NCBI RefSeq assembly: GCF_964252635.1
Contig: NZ_CAXUNP010000004.1
Coordinates: 1-64,000, forward strand
Source of the DNA: Jatrophihabitans sp964252635
Lineage (GTDB): Bacteria > Actinomycetota > Actinomycetes > Mycobacteriales > Jatrophihabitantaceae
DNA: 64,000 nucleotides
Direction: 5' to 3'
Shown here: positions 23,438 to 32,426 of the stretch, one piece after another
Numbering within the stretch: position 1 is the first letter of the stretch
Layout of the letters: each line of letters begins with the position of its first letter
Notes under the pieces: generated by a model
Seen by the model: the letters and a program-made list of their open reading frames with translations, nothing else
What the model was told of the DNA's origin: nothing
The model's database searches: none
Position numbers and translations under genes: made by a program

Positions 23438-25384
23438 GTGCGCGTCTCCACCCTGCGTCCCCTGACGGTCCTCGCGGTCGTCGCCGCACTCGTCGCCACC
23501 CTGGCCGCCGTCGCGGTCGGCCGAGCGCAGACCGCGGGCGCGTCCCCGGACCACCGGCCCTACGTGCACGGCACCTCGACCGTGCCGACCTACTCGTACG
23601 CGAACGCGATCCACCAGACCGTGTACGTGCGGGCGCCGTTCGACAGCGACGGCGACGGCAAGGACGACCGCGTCGCCGTCGACATCATCCGGCCGGCCGA
23701 GGCGGCCCGGCAGCACGTCAAGGTGCCGGTGATCATGGACGCATCGCCGTACTTCACCTGCTGCGGGCGCGGCAACGAATCGGAACTCAAGACCTACCAG
23801 GCAGACGGGACCATCGCGAAGCTGCCGCTGTTCTACGACAACTACTTCGTGCCGCGCGGGTACGCGGTGGCCGGTGTCGACCTCGTCGGCACCGCCCGAT
23901 CGACGGGCTGCGGGGACGTCGGCGGCCGCTACGAGGTACTGGGCGCCAAAGCGGCCATCGACTGGTTCAACGGCCGCGTGCCCGGCTACGACTCGGCCGG
24001 CGACCGGGTCACGGCGAACTGGACAACCGGCAAGGTCGGCATGATCGGCAAGTCGTGGGACGGGTCGATCGCGAACGGCGTCGCCGCCACCGGTGTGCGC
24101 GGGTTGAGCACCGTCGTGCCGATCTCGGCCATCTCGAGCTGGTACGACTACACCCGCTTCGGCGGGGTGCTGCGCTCGACGGACTACGTCGACTACCTGG
24201 CGACCTACACGGGCGGCCGGCCCAAGGGCGTCTGCGACAGCCGGTACGCCGCCGAGCAGGCGGCGAGCGACGACGCCACCGGGAACTTCAACGCGTTCTG
24301 GCAGGCACGTGACTACCGCCCGGACGCCTCGAAGGTCCGCGCCAGCGTGTTCCTCGTCCACGGCCTCAACGACCAGAACGTCACCACCAACCAGTTCGGC
24401 CAGTGGTGGCCGCGGCTAGCGAGGAACGGGGTGCCCCGCAAGATCTGGCTGAGCCAGGACGGACACGTCGACCCCTTCGACTACCGGCGCGGGGTCTGGG
24501 TCCGGACGCTGCACCAGTGGTTCGACCGCTGGCTGCAGGGCCTGCCGAACGGGATCATGAACAAGCCGCAGGCCGACGTGCAGCGCGCCGACGGCACCTG
24601 GACGACACAGGCGAGCTGGCCCGGCCTGACCGCGACCTTCGGCACGTCGCTGTCGAGGCTCGGCGGCAGCGCGCCGCGCACCTTCACCGACGCGCCGTCG
24701 CTGACCGAGGACCAGGCCGTGGCCTCGCCGCAGTCGAGCGTCGCCGGGCGGGCGGTGTTCGAGAGCGGCGCCCTGACGCGGGCGGTGCACATCGCGGGTT
24801 CGCCGTCGGTGACGCTGCGGATCAAGGTCGACCGGCCGACGACCGAGCTGTCGGCGCGGCTCGTCGACTACGGCACCCAGCGGCGGGTCGACTACCTCTC
24901 GCCCGGTGAGGGCATCTCGACGTTGACGACGCAGTCGTGCTGGGGCGAGTCGACGGCGGTCGACGACGCCTGCTACTTCGACACCGCGCAGGACTACGTC
25001 ACCTCAGACACCGACATCATCACGCGGGGCTGGCTCGACGCGGCCCACCACACGTCACTGCGCCGGACGACCCCGCTGACGCCGGGCCGGTGGTACACGA
25101 TCACCGTGCCCATCGACACGACCGACGCCGTGTTCGCGAAGGGCCACCGGGTGGCGCTGGTGCTGACCCAGAGCGACAACGAGTACACCTCGCCCACGCC
25201 GACCGGTGCGACGGTGACGGTCGACCCGACGCGCAGCGCTCTGTCGCTACCGTTCGTTTTCGGCGGCAAGGGGCGGGTCACGGGTCTGCCGGCGGGTTCG
25301 GACAAGCCGGCGACCACCGGTCGCGCACCCGCTGTCGTGGCCCACGCGCGGATCGCCCGGCCACGACAGGTGCCGCTCGGCTGA
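23438..25384 (+). CDS. Secreted Xaa-Pro dipeptidyl-peptidase-like (S15, CocE/NonD) hydrolase
   Basis: A 648-residue exported serine hydrolase. A signal peptide spans about residues 1-36 (basic start, hydrophobic core, AGAS). The alpha/beta hydrolase domain holds the nucleophile in IGKSWDGSIAN, the acid in HGLNDQNVTTNQF and the base in SQDGHVDPFD; a C-terminal jelly-roll domain follows (from about residue 440). Family members release Xaa-Pro dipeptides or cleave esters such as cocaine; the S15 X-Pro group fits best because of the Y-R-P N-terminal layout. GTG 23438 is chosen over the longer open frame since it begins the signal peptide. Short tandem repeats lie just upstream. Confidence 0.88.
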   Translation: MRVSTLRPLTVLAVVAALVATLAAVAVGRAQTAGASPDHRPYVHGTSTVPTYSYANAIHQTVYVRAPFDSDGDGKDDRVAVDIIRPAEAARQHVKVPVIMDASPYFTCCGRGNESELKTYQADGTIAKLPLFYDNYFVPRGYAVAGVDLVGTARSTGCGDVGGRYEVLGAKAAIDWFNGRVPGYDSAGDRVTANWTTGKVGMIGKSWDGSIANGVAATGVRGLSTVVPISAISSWYDYTRFGGVLRSTDYVDYLATYTGGRPKGVCDSRYAAEQAASDDATGNFNAFWQARDYRPDASKVRASVFLVHGLNDQNVTTNQFGQWWPRLARNGVPRKIWLSQDGHVDPFDYRRGVWVRTLHQWFDRWLQGLPNGIMNKPQADVQRADGTWTTQASWPGLTATFGTSLSRLGGSAPRTFTDAPSLTEDQAVASPQSSVAGRAVFESGALTRAVHIAGSPSVTLRIKVDRPTTELSARLVDYGTQRRVDYLSPGEGISTLTTQSCWGESTAVDDACYFDTAQDYVTSDTDIITRGWLDAAHHTSLRRTTPLTPGRWYTITVPIDTTDAVFAKGHRVALVLTQSDNEYTSPTPTGATVTVDPTRSALSLPFVFGGKGRVTGLPAGSDKPATTGRAPAVVAHARIARPRQVPLG

Positions 25385-25420
25385 GCTCAGAGGTCCAGCT
25401 GCATCAGAGGCCCAGCCCCG

Positions 25421-26467
25421 TCAGAGGACGAGGCGGGCGATCATCTCGCGGCGGCTGTTCACCTGCAGCTTGGTGAAGACGGACTTCAGGTGGTCCTGCA
25501 CGGTGTGCTGCGACAGGTGCAGGGCCGCCGCGATGTCCTTCGTCGACGCGCCCTGCAGCACGAGCCGGGTGACGTCCTGCTCGCGGGCCGTCAGGCCCCG
25601 GGCGGCCAGCGCCAGCTCGCCGACGGCGGCCGCCGGGGCCGCGTCGACGGTCACCACCACCGAACGCCGGTCCGACCCGGCACCGGAGGACGTCGCGTCC
25701 AGGGGCATCGCCCGCAGCGCGAGCCAGCGACCGGTGCGGCTCAGCACGCGAGTGGTGGCCGGTTGTGCCGTCGAACGCGCCTGGGCGGCCACCGCGGTGA
25801 CGCTCGTCGGCAGCACGCCCTCGTCCCAGGCCGCCAGCTCCTCGATCTGCTCGCGTGCCGCCGCGGTGGCGTCGGTGAGCCGGTCGTCGGCGTCGACGAT
25901 CAGCACGGCCGCCCCGCCCGCCCCGGGCGACGCGGCGGGTCCGGTGAACAGGGTGCGCTGCACGGCGACGGCGATCGTCTCGTGCACCGCGCCCAGCACC
26001 TCGGCGTCGCGCGGGGTGAAGGCATCCTCGCCGGGCCCGCGGTAGAGCGCCAGCACCGCCCAGGTCGTGTCGCGGGCACGGCACGCCAACCGCAGCTCGT
26101 CGGTGAACCCGAAGCGCGGCGTCATGAACTCGCGCATGCGACGGCACGAGTCGGGGTGGCCGCCGGTGTCGTGCGAGAGTGCGCCGACCGGCACGGGGCG
26201 GCGCACGAGCTCGGCGAACTGGTTGACGTCCGGCCCCCCGTACTCGGCCGCGGCGAAACCCTCCTCGCCGATGGCGAGCGGGTGGGACTTGAAAGCCCGC
26301 GCGATCAGCTCGGTGGCCGGGTCGGTCGAGGCCAGGCAGGCGAAGGCGAACGAGATGTCGCGAGCCACGGTGTCGAACACCGCCCGCGAGAGGCTCTCCA
26401 GGTCGGCACAGTGCGCGGTGGCCGCGTCGAGGCGTTCGGCCAGCGGGCGCCGGTACGTCGTCGTCAC
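25421..26467 (-). CDS. GAF domain LuxR-family transcriptional regulator
   Basis: A 348-residue regulator. A GAF-like sensor region covers about residues 15-175 (with GEEGFAAAEYGGPDVNQF and ALYRGPGEDAFTPRDAEVLGAV segments), a middle PAS-like or linker region follows, and the C-terminus is a LuxR HTH (LTAREQDVTRLVLQGASTKDIAAALHLSQHTVQDHLKSVF, key words TAREQDV, TKDIA, HTVQDHL). No receiver domain. GTG 26467 is the start; the frame is open to 26845 and beyond, but only as shadow of aroA. The ligand and targets are unknown. It is divergent from aroA and convergent with the secreted peptidase gene. Confidence 0.85.
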   Translation of the reverse strand: MTTTYRRPLAERLDAATAHCADLESLSRAVFDTVARDISFAFACLASTDPATELIARAFKSHPLAIGEEGFAAAEYGGPDVNQFAELVRRPVPVGALSHDTGGHPDSCRRMREFMTPRFGFTDELRLACRARDTTWAVLALYRGPGEDAFTPRDAEVLGAVHETIAVAVQRTLFTGPAASPGAGGAAVLIVDADDRLTDATAAAREQIEELAAWDEGVLPTSVTAVAAQARSTAQPATTRVLSRTGRWLALRAMPLDATSSGAGSDRRSVVVTVDAAPAAAVGELALAARGLTAREQDVTRLVLQGASTKDIAAALHLSQHTVQDHLKSVFTKLQVNSRREMIARLVL

Positions 26468-26555
26468 GCCGCCATGGTGACCGACCGGGCGCGAGCGCGA
26501 AAGCCCCGCACGAGAACTGTGCGCCGCGCGCCCTGGTACCGAATACCCTGATCCG

Positions 26556-27848
26556 ATGGCGACTGCAGGGGCGAACTGGGCGGCGCCGTTCGCAACGGAC
26601 CCCGTCGACGCCCGGATCGTGCTGCCCGGTTCGAAGTCGCTCACCAACCGGCTGCTCGTGCTGGCCGCCACCGCCGACGGGCCGTCGCGCCTCGTGGCTC
26701 CGCTGCGGGCGCGCGACACGGAGCTGATGGCCGCGGCCCTGCGGGCACTCGGCGTCGTGGTGCGCGACGACGGCGCCGACTGGATCCTCGAGCCCGGCTC
26801 GTTGCACGGCGGGCGCGTCGACACCGGGCTGGCGGGCACGATCATGCGTTTCGTCCCGCCCCTGGCGGCCCTGGCCGACGGGGACGTCGCGGTCGACGGG
26901 GACGCCTACGCCCGCGAGCGCCCGATGACGACGTTGCTCGACGGGCTGCGCCAGGCCGGCGCCGACATCGACGACGCCGGGACGGGACGGATGCCGTTCA
27001 CCGTCCGCGGCCGCGGGTCGGTGCCCGGCGGCGCGGTGCGGATCGACGCCACCGCCTCGTCGCAGTTCGTCTCCGGGCTGCTGCTGTCGGGAGCCCGCTA
27101 CGACAAGGGTCTCGAGATCACCCACGTCGGCGACGACCCGGTGCCGTCGCAGCCGCACCTCGAGATGACCCTCGACGTGCTGCGTGCGGCCGGTCTCGAC
27201 GCCGCCTCGCCGACCCCCGGCGTCTGGCAGGTCGCGCCCGGGACCCCGGCGGCGGGCACCCACGTCGTCGAGCCCGACCTGTCCAACGCCGCCCCGTTCC
27301 TCGCGGCCGCCCTGGTCACGGCCGGCACCGTCCGCGTGCCGTTGTGGCCCGAGCACACCACCCAGCCCGGGGCCGCGCTGCGCGACCTGCTCGCCGCGAT
27401 GGGCGCCGAGGTCACGGTCGACGGGGACGCACTGGTCGTCACCGGCACCGGCCGCATCGCCCCGTTGGTGGCCGACCTGCGCGACGTCAGCGAGCTGTCG
27501 CCCACCCTGGCCGCCCTGGCGGCGCTGGCCGACGGCGAGTCGGTGCTCACCGGGCTGGCGCACATGCGCGGGCACGAGACCGACCGGCTGGCCGCGCTCT
27601 ACGCCGAGCTGACCGGCCTGGGCGGCGACGTCGTCGAGCACGCCGACGGCCTGACCATCCGCCCGCGGAGCCTGCACGGCGGCACCTGGCACGCCTACGC
27701 CGATCACCGCATGGCCACCGCCGGTGCGGTCCTGGGGCTGGCCGTCGTGGGCGTCGAGGTCGACGACATCGGGGCCACCACCAAGACCCTGCCGGACTTC
27801 CCCGGCATGTGGTCGGGCCTGCTCGGCCCGACGTCGGCGGGCGGGTGA
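26556..27848 (+). CDS. aroA: 3-phosphoshikimate 1-carboxyvinyltransferase (EPSP synthase)
   Basis: Sixth step of the shikimate pathway: transfers enolpyruvate from PEP to shikimate-3-phosphate. All family blocks are seen: LPGSKSLTNRLLVLAA near residue 24, LAGTIMRFVPPLAAL, DGDAYARERPM, TASSQFVSGLLLSGAR, DLSNAAPFLAAAL, and near the C-terminus GHETDRLAAL and DHRMATAGAVLGL. 430 residues, full length. Followed 3 bases later by rsgA, a common actinobacterial arrangement, so the two are one operon. Confidence 0.97.
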   Translation: MATAGANWAAPFATDPVDARIVLPGSKSLTNRLLVLAATADGPSRLVAPLRARDTELMAAALRALGVVVRDDGADWILEPGSLHGGRVDTGLAGTIMRFVPPLAALADGDVAVDGDAYARERPMTTLLDGLRQAGADIDDAGTGRMPFTVRGRGSVPGGAVRIDATASSQFVSGLLLSGARYDKGLEITHVGDDPVPSQPHLEMTLDVLRAAGLDAASPTPGVWQVAPGTPAAGTHVVEPDLSNAAPFLAAALVTAGTVRVPLWPEHTTQPGAALRDLLAAMGAEVTVDGDALVVTGTGRIAPLVADLRDVSELSPTLAALAALADGESVLTGLAHMRGHETDRLAALYAELTGLGGDVVEHADGLTIRPRSLHGGTWHAYADHRMATAGAVLGLAVVGVEVDDIGATTKTLPDFPGMWSGLLGPTSAGG

Positions 27849-27851
27849 CGC

Positions 27852-28847
27852 GTGGCCCGGCGTCCGCGTGAGCTCGACGAGGACGACGTCCGCTCCCGCG
27901 CCAACCCCCGCGGCACCCGGCCCCGGTCGAAGCAGCGGCCGGCGCACGAGAACGCGGTCGACGGGATGGTCGTCGCGGTCGACCGTGGGCGTTACCTCGT
28001 GCTGGCCGACGAGCCGCAGGCCACCGGAGGCACCGAGGTCATGGCCATGCGGGCCCGGGAGCTCGGCCGCAAGAGCATCGTCGTCGGCGACCGCGTCGGC
28101 GTGGTCGGCACGATCGATGACTCCCCCGACGCGCTGGTGCGCATCGTCCGCCTCGACGAGCGCGACACCGTGCTGCGCCGCACCGCCGACGACTCCGACG
28201 AGCACGAGCGCGTCATCGTCGCCAACGCCGACCAACTCCTCATCGTCTCGGCGCTGGCCGACCCCGAACCGTCGTACGGGTTCATCGACCGGTGTCTGGT
28301 CGCGGCGCTGGCGGCCGGGATCGAACCCGTGCTGTGCCTGACGAAGTCCGACCTCGCCCCGCCGCAGCCGGTGATCGAGCGGTACGCCGCGCTCGACGTG
28401 CCGTCCGTCGTCATGCGACGGGGCGGCCCGCTGGACGAGGTGCGGGACCTGCTGACCGGCCACGTGTCCGTGCTCGTCGGGCACTCGGGCGTCGGGAAGT
28501 CCACGTTGATCAACGCGCTCGTGCCGACGGCCGACCGCGCCACCGGCCGGGTGAGCGCCATCGGCAAGGGCCGGCACACGTCGTCGTCGGCCGTGGCCCT
28601 GCGACTGCCGGACGTCGACGGCTGGGTCGTCGACACCCCGGGCGTGCGGTCCTTCGGGCTGGCGCACGTCAGCCCCGACGACCTGCTGTGGGCGTTCCCG
28701 GACCTCGAGGACGGCGCGAACCGGTGCCCGCGCGGGTGCGAGCACCTGGCCGCCGAGGACGGGTGCACCCTCGATGCGTGGGTCGCGGAAGGACACTCGA
28801 CGCCGGACCGGCTCGCCGCGTTCCGGCAGCTGCTCGTCAGCCGCTGA
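27852..28847 (+). CDS. rsgA: Ribosome small-subunit-dependent GTPase A
   Basis: A circularly permuted GTPase that assists late 30S subunit maturation. Order of motifs: an N-terminal OB-fold, then G4 (CLTKSD), G1 (GHSGVGKSTLINAL, about residue 212), G3 (DTPGVRSFG), and a C-terminal zinc module (RCPRGCEHLAAEDGCTLDAW). 331 residues. GTG start, 3 bases after aroA. Its 3' end overlaps the convergent XdhC gene by 11 bases. Confidence 0.95.
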   Translation: MARRPRELDEDDVRSRANPRGTRPRSKQRPAHENAVDGMVVAVDRGRYLVLADEPQATGGTEVMAMRARELGRKSIVVGDRVGVVGTIDDSPDALVRIVRLDERDTVLRRTADDSDEHERVIVANADQLLIVSALADPEPSYGFIDRCLVAALAAGIEPVLCLTKSDLAPPQPVIERYAALDVPSVVMRRGGPLDEVRDLLTGHVSVLVGHSGVGKSTLINALVPTADRATGRVSAIGKGRHTSSSAVALRLPDVDGWVVDTPGVRSFGLAHVSPDDLLWAFPDLEDGANRCPRGCEHLAAEDGCTLDAWVAEGHSTPDRLAAFRQLLVSR

Positions 28848-29865
28848 CCGCCGGCGAGGAACTGGGGTAACGCGGCGGCGGGGCGTTGACACCGGCCGTG
28901 TGGACCGGGCCGGGTCGGTCGCGCAGGGCACCGCCCGAGGACTGCGAGCGGCTGCCCAGGATCTCGGCCACGATCGAGATCGCGATCTCGGCAGGGGTGT
29001 GCGCGTCGATGTCGAGACCGGCCGGGCCGTGGATGCGGTCCTGGTCGGCGGGCGCGACACCGTGGGCGGTGAGCCACTGGCGGCGGGCGGCCTGCGTGCG
29101 ACGTGACCCGAGGGCGCCGACGTAGCCCGCCCGTCCCGCCAGCGCCGCCGCCAGCGCCGGGCCGTCGACCTCGCGTGCGTGCGAGAGCACGACGTAGGCG
29201 TCGCTGGGGTACCGGCGCCCGGCAGCCCGCACGGCGTCGTCGACGTCGGTGATGACCTCCGCGGACCATCCGAGCAGCGCGGCGGTGTCGGCGAGCGCGG
29301 TGGCGATGAGGCCGTCGCCGACCACGACCAGCGTCGGCACCGGCCACAGCGACACCACCGCGTCGTCGCCCAGCAGTGCGGTGGCGCTGACCCCACGTCC
29401 GAACAGCCGCGGGATCTGGCCGCCGGGCGCGTCCCGGACCGTCTGCGGGGTGTAGGTGCTCACCGTGCCCGCCGAGCCCACCGTGCCCGCCGAACCCACC
29501 GTGCCCGTGCGCACCGCCGTCACGATCAGGACAGGCTCGCGGGCGACCAGCCGGTCCCACACGTCGACCCCGAGGGCCGACGCGGGCTGCACGAGCACGT
29601 CGGCCGTGCCGCCGCACGACAGCCCGGCCCGCCCGGCGTCCTCGTCGGAGATCGAGATCTCGTGCAGCCCCGGTTCGCGACCGACGAGGTCGGCGGTGCG
29701 GATGCCCGGCAGCACCTGCCCGGCCTGCTCGGCGCCGTCGCGCGTCCACGCGGCGGCCGCCGCCGGGTCGCGCGAGCTGAAGCCACGCGTGGCCACCACC
29801 TGGGCCACGAGGACGTCGAGACCGGCGTCGAGCCACCTGGGGACCTGTTCAGCGATGTCGTACAC
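28837..29865 (-). CDS. XdhC/CoxI family protein
   Basis: A 342-residue XdhC-like protein, a family that inserts sulfurated molybdenum cofactor into xanthine dehydrogenase-type enzymes. The N-terminal domain includes WLDAGLDVLVAQVVATRG and the CGG motif (LSCGGTADVLVQP); the C-terminal Rossmann domain carries VVVGDGLIATALADTAALLGW and LSHAREVDGPALAAAL, ending GSRRTQAAR and PAEIAISIVAEI. A tandem repeat adds GTVGSA copies around residue 122. GTG 29865 is the start; the frame is open further upstream without family content. No molybdenum hydroxylase gene is adjacent; a MOSC gene is divergent. Confidence 0.85.
   Translation of the reverse strand: MYDIAEQVPRWLDAGLDVLVAQVVATRGFSSRDPAAAAAWTRDGAEQAGQVLPGIRTADLVGREPGLHEISISDEDAGRAGLSCGGTADVLVQPASALGVDVWDRLVAREPVLIVTAVRTGTVGSAGTVGSAGTVSTYTPQTVRDAPGGQIPRLFGRGVSATALLGDDAVVSLWPVPTLVVVGDGLIATALADTAALLGWSAEVITDVDDAVRAAGRRYPSDAYVVLSHAREVDGPALAAALAGRAGYVGALGSRRTQAARRQWLTAHGVAPADQDRIHGPAGLDIDAHTPAEIAISIVAEILGSRSQSSGGALRDRPGPVHTAGVNAPPPRYPSSSPAVSG
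29461..29509. repeat. 18-base in-frame tandem repeat inside the XdhC gene
   Basis: CACCGTGCCCGCCGAGCC (29461-29478) is repeated with one change at 29479-29496, and a partial third copy continues to 29509. On the reverse strand it encodes GTVGSA repeats in a loop between the two domains. Confidence 0.75.
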
Positions 29866-29925
29866 GGACCCATCGTCTCGCAACGGCGGCGCGGCGGGGT
29901 CGGGTAGCGCCTCTATTCTGGGCCC

Positions 29926-30768
29926 GTGGCCCTGACCCTGGACGAGATCAACCGCTTCCCGGTGAAATCGCTGCGCGGCCAGGCGCTGACCGAGTCGATC
30001 GTCGAGCCGTGGGGCCTGGCCGGTGACCGCCGCTGGCTGGTCGTGGACGCCGACGGCGCGCTGATCACCGCGCGCGAGTACCCGCGCATGCTGTTGGTGA
30101 CACCGACGCTGCGCGCGGACGGCGGCCTGGAGTTCGCCGGCCCGGACGCCGCGCCGCTGCACGTTGCCCCGGCCGACGGTCCGCTCGTCGACGTGCGGGT
30201 GTGGAAGAGCGAGCTGCAGGCCACGCTCGCCGACGACCACGGCTGGTTCGGCGACCTGCTGGGGGTCCCCGCCCGGCTGGTCTACCTCGACGACCCGACG
30301 CGCCGGCATCCGAACCCGAGGTTCGCCCGGCCCGACGACTACGTCTCCTTCGCCGACGGCTACCCGCTGCTGCTGACCACGACGGCATCGCTCGACGCCC
30401 TCAACGACCTGATCCTGGAGGGACCGCGCAGCGACGAGGGCCCGCTGCCGATGGTCCGCTTCCGGCCCAGCGTGGTCGTGCGAGGCAGCGAGCCGTGGGC
30501 CGAGGACGGGTGGCGGTCGGTGCGCATCGGCGACGCGGTGTTCCGGGCCGTCAAGGGGTGCGACCGGTGCGTGATGACCACGACCGACGCCGACACCGCG
30601 GCTCGTGGCAAGGAGCCGATCGCGACGCTGGCTCGGCATCGCCGGTGGGACGGCGCGACGTGGTTCGGGATGAGCCTGGTGCCCGACTCCCCCGGTGCGA
30701 CGATCCGCGTCGGCGACGAGGTCGAGGTGCTGTACGCCGAGCCGGCGCCGGACGGGCCGCCGCGCTGA
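29926..30768 (+). CDS. MOSC domain-containing protein
   Basis: A 280-residue protein with the MOSC N-terminal beta-barrel (LTLDEINRFPVKSLRGQALTE...GDRRWLVVD) and a C-terminal MOSC domain containing FRPSVVVRG, the conserved cysteine block KGCDRCVMTTTDADT and GATIRVGDEVEVL. MOSC proteins bind molybdenum cofactor and act in its sulfuration or in reduction of N-hydroxylated compounds. GTG 29926. The 60-base gap to the divergent XdhC gene suggests joint regulation. Its TGA lies in the arm of a 9-bp hairpin shared with the convergent PaaI gene. Confidence 0.9.
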   Translation: MALTLDEINRFPVKSLRGQALTESIVEPWGLAGDRRWLVVDADGALITAREYPRMLLVTPTLRADGGLEFAGPDAAPLHVAPADGPLVDVRVWKSELQATLADDHGWFGDLLGVPARLVYLDDPTRRHPNPRFARPDDYVSFADGYPLLLTTTASLDALNDLILEGPRSDEGPLPMVRFRPSVVVRGSEPWAEDGWRSVRIGDAVFRAVKGCDRCVMTTTDADTAARGKEPIATLARHRRWDGATWFGMSLVPDSPGATIRVGDEVEVLYAEPAPDGPPR

Positions 30769-30787
30769 ACGTCCGCGTGACGTTCAG
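30765..30787. terminator. Bidirectional hairpin containing both stop codons of convergent genes
   Basis: CTGAACGTC (30765-30773) pairs perfectly with GACGTTCAG (30779-30787) around CGCGT. The left arm contains the MOSC TGA (30766-30768) and the right arm the reverse-strand stop (30784-30786) of the PaaI gene. Confidence 0.7.
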
Positions 30788-31224
30788 TCGCGCCGGACGC
30801 GGATGATGCGAGCCGTGGCGGTGGCCGTCGTGACCGTCGTGCCCTCCGGGTCGTGGAGCTCGCCGGCGAGGAACGCCACGGACGAGCCGCGACGTACCAC
30901 CTGCCCGCGGCCGGTGAGCGTGCCGAGCGGCGCCACGGCCAGGTAGTTGAGGTTCAGCTGCAAGGTCGGCGCGAAGTGCTCGGCCGGCAGCACCGCCAGC
31001 AGTGCGCAGCTCATCAGCGCGTCGAGCATCGCGGCCAGGAACCCGCCCTGGACGCCGCCCAGCATATTTGCGAACTCGGGCCGCGCCTCGAAGGTGCCCT
31101 CGACCGCACCGTTGACGTCGTCGACCGACAGCAGGCGGAACCCCAGCGTGTCGACGGCCGGCGGCCGCGGGCCGCCGTTCTCGACCATCTCGCGGAACCA
31201 GTGCGACGGGTGCGGCTCGCTCAT
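30784..31224 (-). CDS. PaaI family thioesterase (hotdog fold)
   Basis: A 146-residue acyl-CoA thioesterase-like protein with the hotdog core (PEFANMLGGVQGGFLAAMLDALMSCALLAVLP, key words LGGVQGGFLAAMLD) and strands LQLNLNYLAVAPLG and TVTTATATARIIR. The catalytic Asp is probably in AMLDALMS. The acyl substrate is unknown. ATG 31224 overlaps the stop of the downstream-on-chromosome aminotransferase gene (ATGA arrangement), so the aminotransferase is translated just before it and the two are coupled. Confidence 0.87.
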   Translation of the reverse strand: MSEPHPSHWFREMVENGGPRPPAVDTLGFRLLSVDDVNGAVEGTFEARPEFANMLGGVQGGFLAAMLDALMSCALLAVLPAEHFAPTLQLNLNYLAVAPLGTLTGRGQVVRRGSSVAFLAGELHDPEGTTVTTATATARIIRVRRD

Positions 31225-32393
31225 CGCGTCGCGCCTGCCCCGACCAGCCAGCCGCCCATGATGTCGACCGCCTGCAGGATCTCCGACTCCTCACCGGCGA
31301 AGCACATCCGGACGAACGAGCCACCGTCGCGGGTGTCGAAGTCCACGCCGGGCACGACGGCCACGCCCGTGTCGTCCAGCAGCCGCCGGACGAAGGTCAC
31401 CGAGTCCCGCGTCCAGCGGGACACGTCGGCGTACACGTAGAAGGCGCCGTCGGCGGGCGCCAGCCGGTCCAGGCCGACCGCGCGCAGGGCCGGCAGCAGG
31501 GCGGAGCGCGTGCGCGCGTACCGCGCCACGTTGGCATCGAGCTCGTCGTAGGCGTCGAACGCGGCCAACGCCGCATGCTGCGAGAGCGTCGGCGGGCAGA
31601 TCGTGAAGTTGGCGGTCAGCCGGTCGACGGAGTCGAGCAGCTCGTCGGGCACGAGCAGCCAACCGATGCGCCAGCCGGTCATCGAGAAGTACTTCGAGAA
31701 GGAGTTTGCGACGAGCGGTGATCGCGAGTACTGCCAGGCCGACGAGGGCGCAGCCGCGTAGCTGATCCCGTGGTAGATCTCGTCGCTGATCAACCGGGTG
31801 CCGTGCGCGTCGCACCACGCCGTCAGGGCGGCGAGCTCCTCGGGCCCCACCATGGTGCCGGTCGGGTTGGCCGGGCTGGCGACGACCAGCCCGTCGGGCG
31901 GTGCGCCCAGCGCGTCGAGCTGGGCGACGGTCGGCTGGAAGCGGGTCGACGCCCCGCACGGCAGCTCGACCACCCGGCAGCCGAGCGCGGCCAGCATGTT
32001 GCGGTAGGCCGGGTAACCCGGACGCGCCATGGCCACCGTCGCACCGTGCTCGAACGCGGCCAGGAAGGCGAGCAGGAAGCCGCCCGACGAGCCGGTCGTG
32101 ACCACGACGTTGCGGGCGTCGATGTCGAGCCCGGCGCGGTCGCGGTAGTGGGCGGCGATGGCCCGGCGCAGCGGCGGGATGCCGAGCGCGGACGTGTACC
32201 CGATGCGGTCCTGCTGCAGGGCGTGCGCCGCAGCGGCCCGCACCGGCGCCGGGGCCGGCGTGGACGGTTGACCGGCCGACAGGTCGGCGACGAACAGGCC
32301 GGCCTCGCGACGCGCCGTCACGGCGCCCAGCACGCGCATGACGTGGAACGGCGGGACCTGTCCGCGGAGCGAGATCGTGCCGAGGGACGTCAC
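31221..32393 (-). CDS. Pyridoxal phosphate-dependent aminotransferase (class I/II)
   Basis: A 390-residue fold-type I aminotransferase of the AspC/AlaT-like group. The PLP lysine is in ANSFSKYFSMTGWRIGW; other conserved blocks are LSAGQPST, VVVTTGSSGGFLLAF, MARPGYPAYRNML, SPANPTGTM, ISDEIYHGISY and the C-terminal RMCFAG Arg. Amino acid specificity cannot be read from sequence. GTG 32393 is chosen; the frame is open further upstream as the shadow of hisN. It is coupled with the thioesterase gene and divergent from hisN. Confidence 0.9.
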   Translation of the reverse strand: MTSLGTISLRGQVPPFHVMRVLGAVTARREAGLFVADLSAGQPSTPAPAPVRAAAAHALQQDRIGYTSALGIPPLRRAIAAHYRDRAGLDIDARNVVVTTGSSGGFLLAFLAAFEHGATVAMARPGYPAYRNMLAALGCRVVELPCGASTRFQPTVAQLDALGAPPDGLVVASPANPTGTMVGPEELAALTAWCDAHGTRLISDEIYHGISYAAAPSSAWQYSRSPLVANSFSKYFSMTGWRIGWLLVPDELLDSVDRLTANFTICPPTLSQHAALAAFDAYDELDANVARYARTRSALLPALRAVGLDRLAPADGAFYVYADVSRWTRDSVTFVRRLLDDTGVAVVPGVDFDTRDGGSFVRMCFAGEESEILQAVDIMGGWLVGAGATR

Positions 32394-32426
32394 GGGGGCG
32401 ACGTTACCCACCGTTAGCCTGCACGG

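Noticed and set aside
25404..29396. A 1330-codon reverse-strand open frame
   Set aside because: It runs through the antisense of aroA, rsgA and neighbouring genes and has no conserved text; shadow only.
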